Shown here: one piece after another, positions 58,176 through 64,000 of the stretch
Layout: every line of letters starts with the position of its first letter
Numbering within the stretch: position 1 is the first letter of the stretch
Assembly: GCF_030651835.1 (NCBI RefSeq)
Contig: NZ_JAUSBX010000083.1
Span: 1-64,000, forward strand
Length of the DNA: 64,000 bases
Origin: Methylicorpusculum sp.
GTDB taxonomy: Bacteria; Pseudomonadota; Gammaproteobacteria; Methylococcales; Methylomonadaceae
Direction: 5' to 3'
Position numbers and translations under genes: made by a program
Notes under the pieces: generated by a model
Told to the model about the DNA's origin: nothing
What the model saw: only the letters and a program-made list of their open reading frames with translations
Databases searched by the model: none

Positions 58176-58350
58176 AAAAGCCTCCACGGAAATTAATAGA
58201 TAGAAACAGTGACAATAGTCAGCGTGTTGCCGCTTAACAATAACGTTATTTTAAAAAATCCGCCAGCCCTGCTGATCTAAACAAGCCTATCAACCTTAGG
58301 CGGCATACTTGAGTTTAAGTAATTGATTAAAAGATGGTTGTCCTTATTTC

Positions 58351-60063
58351 TCATTCCGAGCAAACCCGGTTTCGGCCTTGCTCTTTGGCCTTGTACATAT
58401 ATCGGTCGGCATCAGAAATCAAACTATCCAGGGTTTCATGATGGGTTCTCTGAACAACGCCGAAACTGGCGGTAAAGCTTAACTCGCCGCCTTCCGATGA
58501 CACGCGAATATCGGCAATGATTTTGCGCAGGCGTTCCGCCAATGCCGTTGCTGCCTCAATATGCGTTTCAGGAAGCAACAGTAAAAACTCTTCGCCACCC
58601 CACCGGGCCAGAATATCCCCCTGCCTCGCCGACTTGGCAAGAATTTTTCCTGTTTCTACAAGAACATCATCACCTTTGCTATGGCCATACTGATCGTTAA
58701 TCGATTTGAAATGATCGAGGTCAAAAATAATCAACGATATATTTCTATTGTTACGTAGCGCCGAACTCCAAATGGGCTGGTATTTTTCCAGTAATGCACG
58801 GCGATTATTAAGTCCGGTTAATGGATCACTGCCTGCGAGTTGTTCCGCCAGTATTCGCCTTACTTGATTCGCACGGAATTGATGCGCCAGCGCCAAGGCA
58901 AGCAAGGTCGCATCGGCAATCATACCGATCTCAACAGCCCGAAAAGTCCACTCATTAAAAGGGATGTAACCCAACACAGATAGCGACGTTACTGCCGTAC
59001 CCATCATGGACGCGAGGGAGGCCATCAAAAAATAGCGGGCCAGAAGATAACCGGAATAGAGCGAAAGGACGCCCAGCGCCAGCATGACAATAGAAAAAAT
59101 ATTGATAAAAAAGAAGGCTAACAAAATGGCAAAATGCTGGCTGCCACTCAAAATAAAGGCCGCCATTAAACTAATGACGATTGCGCAGACCAGGTTGATA
59201 ACTTGATGTGTCCTCGGAAAAAAGGACCGTGTCTCCAGAAAATTCAACGCAAATGCCAGGCCGCTTGCGCCAAAAAGCACCATAAAAACCGGAATGACCC
59301 ATCGCTGCAACGTCACCTGTTCCGGCCATAACCAAACAAAACCATGACCTGTATAGGCGAGATTCATCAAAATAAACATCGTCAGGAAGGCTGCGTAATT
59401 CAGATAACGAACATTTCGCAGTCCGGCATATAGAAAAGTGTTGTAGGCCAATAAAGCCAGCAGATAACCATAGACCAATCCATAGCTGTAAGCCTGAACC
59501 AGATTCCTTTGTGAGGCCTCGGCGGGACTGAGCAGAAAAATTGGCATCACGATAGGATCGGCAGTTTCCACCCGCAAATAAATATCCGTAATACCTGTCT
59601 GAAAGTCATGATCAAACATGAAAAACCGCCCCGGTACAGGGCGCGCCGAATAAGGCTGGCTATCGCCCACGTGATAACTGATAAACTCATGTTCTCTGCT
59701 TAAAAAATAGACGTCGAGTTTATCCAGCCAGGAATTTTCAATTAAAAGCCGTCTCATCATTACCGAATTGGCTGAATTAGTCACCGGGAGATGAATCCAT
59801 ACCGGTTGGGTACCGATGCCAAAACTGATAACCGGACTACCGTTTACCGAAAATTCACCGGCCGTCCTGGCAATATCGGCTTCGCTAATCGTGAGCGGCA
59901 CCCCTGTTTCTTTCATGAACGAGGCATACTCGCCAAGCGCTTGTTTAGGGTTATTTTCAGGCAGTGAAATCGGCGCGGCAATAACAAACACCGGCCAAAA
60001 CAGCAGAAATATCACCGCCAGCTTAGCCGGTAACCGACGTCCCCGCCTGAGGCCAGCATTCAT
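58351..60063 (-). CDS. 7TMR-DISM diguanylate cyclase (membrane GGDEF)
   Basis: The 570-aa protein has a signal/anchor, a periplasmic 7TMR-DISMED2-like domain (about residues 35-180), seven membrane helices (about 190-395) and a GGDEF domain (about 410-565) with intact ARWGGEEFLLLLPE and an I-site RQGD five residues before it. It should make c-di-GMP in response to a periplasmic ligand. Its ATG overlaps the copB stop by one base (TGATG) with GAGGG upstream, so it is the third gene of a copA-copB unit. Confidence 0.9.
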   Translation of the reverse strand: MNAGLRRGRRLPAKLAVIFLLFWPVFVIAAPISLPENNPKQALGEYASFMKETGVPLTISEADIARTAGEFSVNGSPVISFGIGTQPVWIHLPVTNSANSVMMRRLLIENSWLDKLDVYFLSREHEFISYHVGDSQPYSARPVPGRFFMFDHDFQTGITDIYLRVETADPIVMPIFLLSPAEASQRNLVQAYSYGLVYGYLLALLAYNTFLYAGLRNVRYLNYAAFLTMFILMNLAYTGHGFVWLWPEQVTLQRWVIPVFMVLFGASGLAFALNFLETRSFFPRTHQVINLVCAIVISLMAAFILSGSQHFAILLAFFFINIFSIVMLALGVLSLYSGYLLARYFLMASLASMMGTAVTSLSVLGYIPFNEWTFRAVEIGMIADATLLALALAHQFRANQVRRILAEQLAGSDPLTGLNNRRALLEKYQPIWSSALRNNRNISLIIFDLDHFKSINDQYGHSKGDDVLVETGKILAKSARQGDILARWGGEEFLLLLPETHIEAATALAERLRKIIADIRVSSEGGELSFTASFGVVQRTHHETLDSLISDADRYMYKAKEQGRNRVCSE

Positions 60064-60776
60064 CAATACCAAACCCTCAAACCCAATACAAAACGCAGTG
60101 AATGCTGGTGCTCTAATAGTGACTCCTCTTCGACATAATCAAAACCCAGGTAGGGTGCAAATTCCCGCACAATTTCGTAGCGTAACCGGACACCGGTTTC
60201 AAATTCGGTAATACCGGATTGAACACCTCGGTTTTTAATGTCATCAGCAGCAATATTCACCCCCATCCTGGGTTGCAAAATCAAACGCTGAGTAAGCAGA
60301 AAGTCTTTTGCAAGACTCAATCGACCCAGCACATTTCCTTTTTCATTGATAAACATGGCACTGTCAACTTCGATAAAAAAAGGTGCCAGCCCCTGAAATC
60401 CGATGACCGCATCAAAGGTACGTTCGGGTTCAAATGCGCGCCTTGCCCCGATTTGGAAGTCCCAGAAAGTGGAAATGTTGCGGCTATAGAGCACTTGTAA
60501 ATCAGCACGGCCAAAAATACCCTGGTCTCCCGAATAATCGCCTTCTGTTTTTATCCATAATTTATGCTCGTCATTGCCCACTCTATGCTGAATATCCCAC
60601 TTGAACAATTGCAGCTTGCCATTGCTCTCATATTCCAGCCGTTCGGCTTTAAAGTGGTTAATCAACAGAGCTTCTTCCTCAGCCATAGCGATACTGATAC
60701 CCAAAACAGCTGTCAGCACCCCAATAATAAAAATTCTGGCGGCAAAATTTGATGTGCTTGTCTGCATTACCGTCAT
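60063..60776 (-). CDS. copB: Copper resistance outer-membrane protein CopB
   Basis: The 237-aa protein has a signal peptide (ending AMAEE) and a beta-barrel CopB domain: KAERLEYESNGKLQLFKWDIQHRVG, LQVLYSRNISTFWDFQIGARRAF, and a closing LRFVLGLRVWY strand. The Met/His-rich N-terminal copper-binding segment common in CopB is missing, so the mature protein is little more than the barrel. It starts inside copA (ATGA, 60773-60776) and its stop overlaps the next gene. Confidence 0.9.
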   Translation of the reverse strand: MTVMQTSTSNFAARIFIIGVLTAVLGISIAMAEEEALLINHFKAERLEYESNGKLQLFKWDIQHRVGNDEHKLWIKTEGDYSGDQGIFGRADLQVLYSRNISTFWDFQIGARRAFEPERTFDAVIGFQGLAPFFIEVDSAMFINEKGNVLGRLSLAKDFLLTQRLILQPRMGVNIAADDIKNRGVQSGITEFETGVRLRYEIVREFAPYLGFDYVEEESLLEHQHSLRFVLGLRVWY

Positions 60777-62599
60777 GGCACCTGGGCCTCCGCGTGTTCC
60801 ACCGTCAACTTACGAAACATGCCTGTGTCCATGTGATAGAGCAAATGACAGTGAAACGCCCAATCGCCCAGCGCGTCGGCAATGACGTCTACTTCAACGG
60901 TTTCGCCGGGCTTGACATTGATCACATGTTTTTTGGGAGTGTAATTGCCCTGTCCGTTAACCAGATATTGCCACAGTCCATGAATATGAATGGGGTGATT
61001 CATCATCGTCTCGTTAACATATTTAAAGCGGATCCGCTCGCCGAAGAGCACTTTGATCGGTTCCGCATCCTTGTACGCAATATCATCGAATGACCAGATG
61101 TACCGGAACATATTGCCGGTCAGACGCAGGGTAATTTCCCGGTCAGGCTCGCCCCACTCGGGATGAGGTGATACGGCTTTCAGATGTTCATACTTGAGTA
61201 CATCTGTCGAAACAATCAACTCTGGCTGCTGGTGATTCATAGGCTGAAGATGCCCATTCATTGCATGACCGGCATGTTCATCAACTTTTTCAGAAATAGG
61301 CGTTTCGGTTTTATGCAGGTCATGGTTTTCTTCAGATGCATCGGCTTTAACCGGCATTTGATGATCGCCATGTTGGGTTGGTTCTCGCTGCATACTCCCC
61401 ATATCGTGACCGGCATGTTCATCGATTTTTTCAGAGACAGGAGTTTCTGCTTGATGCAGGTCGTGTCTTTGTGAACGCTCAGCCCCATCTGCAGGCTGTT
61501 GATGATCGTTATGCCTGGCATGTTCGCCTCCCATATCAGCCAGCGTAAGCAAGGTCATGGGTCGTAACGCGGGGACTTCCGCTTGCAAAGCTTTATGCGG
61601 CGTCAGTGTCGCTCGCGCATAGCCGCTTCTGTCCATGGCTTCGGCAAATAGGGTATAGGCTTGATCAGGCTGAGGTTCTACCAGAACATTATAGGTTTCG
61701 GCCACAGCAATACGAAATTCATCTACATCGACCGGCGCCACTGCCTGACCATCGGCTTCGATCACGCGCATTTTTAAATGCGGAATGCGCACATCAAAAT
61801 AAGTCATCGCCGACGCATTGATAAAGCGCAGCCGGATTTTCTCGCCCGGTTTGAATAAAGCGGTCCAGTTAGCTTCAGGTGTTTGACCGTTAATCAAAAA
61901 CCGGTAAGTTGAGCCGTTTACATCGGCCAGATCGGTAGGATCCATACGCATCCACCCCCAGTCCCAGCGATCCGAGAGCGTTGCGCTCAGCCCTTTATTC
62001 TGGATGTCCCCAAAGAAAGTGGGCACAGTTCGTTTTTGGAAATTGTAATAATCACTCTGCTTTTTCAGCCTCGCCATCGTCCGATGCGGATCAGCTTGCG
62101 GCCAATCGGACAAAATGATCACGATATCGCGGTCAACCGGATGCAACTCTTTTGCAGGATCGACGATTAACGCTCCGTACAAGCCCATTTGTTCCTGCAT
62201 GCCCGAGTGACCGTGATACCAGTAGGTGCCGCTTTGATTGACCGGGAACCGGTAGGTAAAAGTTTCGCCGGGTTTAATACCGGAAAAACTGATACCCGGC
62301 ACGCCGTCCATTTGATAAGGAAGAATGATGCCGTGCCAATGCAGAGAGGTGGTTTCCTTCAAGCGGTTGGTTACATTTAATGTAATTGACTCGCCTTCTT
62401 GCCAATGCAAGGTCGGGGCAGGGAGTGAATCATCTGCCAAATAGGCCTTTTGGGTTTGACCTATGACATTGATGGCTTTTTCATCAATGACAAGGTTGTA
62501 TTCACCGGCGAAAAGTACTCCGGGCTTAAATCCAATACCCGCAATGAACAGCAAACACAGTGTTTTGAATAGATAATGGCGCAGGATGACGTTAAGCAT
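60773..62599 (-). CDS. copA: Copper resistance multicopper oxidase CopA
   Basis: The 608-aa periplasmic oxidase detoxifies or sequesters copper. A Sec-type signal (not twin-arginine) precedes three cupredoxin domains. Copper ligands are visible as TSLHWHGI, TYWYHGHSGMQEQMG, NHPIHIHGLW and WAFHCHLLYHMDTGM. Between domains 2 and 3 lies a His/Met-rich insert of about 100 residues made of two imperfect tandem units (around ETPVSEKIDEHAGHDM and ETPISEKVDEHAGHAM). A GTG at 62620 would add seven residues; ATG 62599 follows AGGAA. First gene of copA-copB-GGDEF. Confidence 0.93.
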   Translation of the reverse strand: MLNVILRHYLFKTLCLLFIAGIGFKPGVLFAGEYNLVIDEKAINVIGQTQKAYLADDSLPAPTLHWQEGESITLNVTNRLKETTSLHWHGIILPYQMDGVPGISFSGIKPGETFTYRFPVNQSGTYWYHGHSGMQEQMGLYGALIVDPAKELHPVDRDIVIILSDWPQADPHRTMARLKKQSDYYNFQKRTVPTFFGDIQNKGLSATLSDRWDWGWMRMDPTDLADVNGSTYRFLINGQTPEANWTALFKPGEKIRLRFINASAMTYFDVRIPHLKMRVIEADGQAVAPVDVDEFRIAVAETYNVLVEPQPDQAYTLFAEAMDRSGYARATLTPHKALQAEVPALRPMTLLTLADMGGEHARHNDHQQPADGAERSQRHDLHQAETPVSEKIDEHAGHDMGSMQREPTQHGDHQMPVKADASEENHDLHKTETPISEKVDEHAGHAMNGHLQPMNHQQPELIVSTDVLKYEHLKAVSPHPEWGEPDREITLRLTGNMFRYIWSFDDIAYKDAEPIKVLFGERIRFKYVNETMMNHPIHIHGLWQYLVNGQGNYTPKKHVINVKPGETVEVDVIADALGDWAFHCHLLYHMDTGMFRKLTVEHAEAQVP

Positions 62600-62655
62600 A
62601 GAGTTCCTGAATGGCAGCACATTGCTCGCGGGCGGCAGAAAATAAACGATGATAA

Positions 62656-62785
62656 GTAACTACACGCCCGCTTAAATTGCGGTCGTAGGTGCTGGATTTC
62701 AAAGGATGCATCAATACGCCCCTGTAGCTCTCTGCAACATCCTTGTTACCGAAGCCTTTTCAATCAACCACCTACACCCAATAAA
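62656..62785 (-). repeat. Repeat family B, full copy (inverted)
   Basis: It runs GTAACTACACGCCCGC to CACCTACACCCAATAAA, the reverse complement of the copy at 52412-52536 with scattered changes. It lies about 55 bases upstream of the copA start. Confidence 0.75.
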
Positions 62786-62833
62786 AAATGGGAGAGAGGC
62801 TGGGGGACAGTTTTTAATAAATCCCCCCTCGAT

Positions 62834-62853
62834 CCCCCTTTTTTAAAAGGGGG
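62834..62853. terminator. G/C-clamp hairpin CCCCCTTTT-TT-AAAAGGGGG
   Basis: A perfect 9-bp inverted repeat with a two-base loop, preceded by a second C-run (CCCCCC at 62823-62828). Terminator-like or repeat-derived. The rest of 62786-63232 holds no recognised gene. Confidence 0.45.
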
Positions 62854-63232
62854 AAGCTTTTTGTAGCGATATCCTTAACTTAAACTTCATGAGCATTCTT
62901 AACAGTGGATGCGCAAACCCATCGATTTCTTAAAATATTCTGTGAATTAACACGAAATAAAACCGGCGGATTACATAGTTTAATTATGCGGTTCATGTTT
63001 CAAAAAAGGCGCCAAAAATTCTGACTATAAATTCCACCACGCGCCTGAAATACTTTTTTACTCCACTTCTATCCGGCTACGATTAAACATCGTTAAATCA
63101 AGTGCCTATATCGATCAATAAGACCGACATCACGTTATGAATCAGATTTAACCGTGAACTTTATAACCCTAATTAAATTGCTGGAATAAGTATTGCTAAG
63201 GTACTCGTCTTATTCAAAGACATCAAGCACCA

Positions 63233-63470
63233 ATGAAAGCAACAGAAACTGGATTTTTACATACGCTTTTTCTTAACTATGCCTAGGAAGTTGGGACCTA
63301 TATCAGTTTACGCTGACCTCGTGAGGATGATGTATGCGACATAGTCCAGGAATCATTTTTGCGCTTATCGCTATCGCCACAACTACAAAGTATTACTAAT
63401 CCTCGTGCATTTTTGTTTTGCTCATAGCCTTAATCAGTGGCGCTATTTAGAGTTGCCCGACGTATTTCAT
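63233..63470 (+). pseudogene. Decayed FecI-type ECF sigma factor
   Basis: From ATG 63233 the frame reads MKATETGFLHTLFLNYA, a stop at 63284, EVGTYISLR, a stop at 63314, and then PREDDVCDIVQESFLRLSLS and ITNPRAFLF. This matches the sigma-70 region 2 pattern of FecI-type factors (LF..YA...YI.....D..D..QE.FLRL......NPRAFLF). The next part, AHSLNQWRYLE, resembles continuing sigma sequence in the +1 frame, implying a frameshift in the T-rich tract near 63415. The gene is dead and runs into the PepSY remnant. Confidence 0.6.
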
Positions 63471-63937
63471 TGGACAAGGCCGAAGCCATCGCTCAAACCC
63501 AATTCCCGAATGCAGAGCTTCGCTGGATTGAAACCCCCAATTCGCCCGAAGATACTTATAAAATATTTCTCTACCAAGACGGTGAGCCCAGCAAACGATT
63601 TCCTAAAACCATTGTTTGGATGGATCAATATGCCGGGGAATCCTTTATCAAATGGCTACACCCTTTACACAACGGCGAAATTGCAGGACTTACCCAGCAA
63701 TTCTCAATTTGAAGGAGAAATGGGCTGGGGAAAGCTTTTTGAGGATGTCGGCAGCATGGATGCTGCTGCCAAGCCCCCATGGAACGGTTTACGGCGTTCC
63801 TCGAAAGGCTTTTCCCAGCCCAAAATGACGCTGAAAATATCAAACTGGGAATTACCGGTCGCATTATCATTTTTGTAAGCGACTTTATTCCTTTGGTATT
63901 GCATATGACAGGTAATCCGCTGGTTACAAAAACGTAA
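63437..63937 (+). pseudogene. PepSY-TM (iron-regulated membrane) protein remnant, split by a MITE
   Basis: The frame contains SLDKAEAIAQTQFPNAELRWIE, DTYKIFLYQDGEPSKRFPKTIVW and SFIKWLHPLHNGEIAGL, a PepSY-associated membrane protein (PiuB type) missing its N-terminal half. The family A element enters after codon GGACTTACC. Beyond it the same frame resumes at GGTCGC with GRIIIFVSDFIPLVLHMTGNPL and a stop at 63935, the expected C-terminal membrane helix. Such proteins accompany TonB-dependent siderophore receptors and FecI/FecR regulators. Confidence 0.7.
63692..63856 (+). mobile_element. MITE-like element, family A copy 3
   Basis: About 159 bases (63695-63853) start CAGCAATTCTCAATTTGA and end ATCAAACTGGGAATT; the final GCTG seen in other copies is missing. 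ACC flanks both sides. If the target duplication was 9 bp (GGACTTACC) as elsewhere, a 10-base loss at the right edge explains the present junction (inference). It carries in-frame stops that end the PepSY reading at 63712. Confidence 0.8.
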
Positions 63938-64000
63938 AGCCAAGTTATCCCGACCTATTCGAATAGGCCCATCCTAACGATCTAGAAGATGCTCCCATCT

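Noticed and set aside
62834-62853. Copper-responsive operator near copA
   Set aside because: The palindrome is a C/T-A/G clamp about 235 bases upstream and does not resemble a CueR or CopR/CusR box; no other candidate was found.
63405-63878. 157-codon frame at the right end as one gene
   Set aside because: Only its first codons may be shifted sigma-factor sequence; the rest is the wrong frame of the PepSY remnant and the MITE.

Overview
The window looks like chromosomal DNA of a gammaproteobacterial methylotroph, most likely a type I methanotroph of the Methylococcales. The evidence is a set of serine-cycle/C1 genes (mdh, mtdA, glycerate 2-kinase, glyA and formate-tetrahydrofolate ligase at 34.7-42.2 kb) embedded in typical gammaproteobacterial housekeeping clusters. 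No methane or methanol oxidation gene lies inside the window, so the methanotroph label is an inference. Moderate GC and long non-coding gaps full of small repeats fit that group.

Layout. 0.1-5 kb: an FHA/lytic-transglycosylase fusion, a periplasmic methionine sulfoxide reductase (msrP) coupled to a DoxX-type membrane protein, a cupin, and a membrane protein. 5.5-12.4 kb: a Pat-like acyl-CoA synthetase/GNAT protein, then gcvT-gcvP. 12.5-14.5 kb: a monohaem lipoprotein and a DcaP-like porin. 14.5-15.4 kb: a gene-poor nest of REP palindromes with a RAYT transposase remnant. 15.4-23.5 kb: rnd, a stand-alone DbpA-type RNA-binding protein, surA-lptD, and divergently amgK-murU-dodecin. 23.6-28 kb: a multi-PAS hybrid histidine kinase followed by a REC-GGDEF diguanylate cyclase. 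28-34.7 kb: an MpaB-type oxygenase, a His-rich membrane protein, a HIT protein, an orphan FliL-like protein, and nagZ-hpt-MTIP. 34.7-42.2 kb: the serine-cycle region. 42.4-45.4 kb: a receptor-like binding protein, an ExeA-type ATPase and tpx. 45.4-57 kb: der-bamB-yfgM, hisS-pilW-rlmN-ndk and secF-secD-yajC-tgt, all on the minus strand. 57-62.6 kb: an alpha/beta hydrolase and a tightly coupled copA-copB-diguanylate cyclase unit. 62.6-64 kb: a decaying iron-uptake locus.

Functionally, GcvT/GcvP, GlyA, FtfL, MtdA, glycerate kinase and Mdh together move C1 units between formate, folate, glycine/serine and C3/C4 acids. SurA, LptD, BamB and SecDF/YajC serve envelope export. AmgK-MurU and NagZ recycle peptidoglycan sugars. 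Two GGDEF proteins and a phosphorelay indicate c-di-GMP signalling, one of them tied to copper handling.

The most distinctive find is a family of small non-autonomous elements. Three copies of a ~160-215 nt quasi-palindrome have matching inverted ends. Two copies are flanked by exact 9-bp target duplications (TAATTAGCC and GGCCTAACC). The third interrupts a PepSY-type gene whose reading resumes after the element. A second small repeat family (three copies) and REP palindromes also occur. No CRISPR array, tRNA or rRNA gene was recognised.
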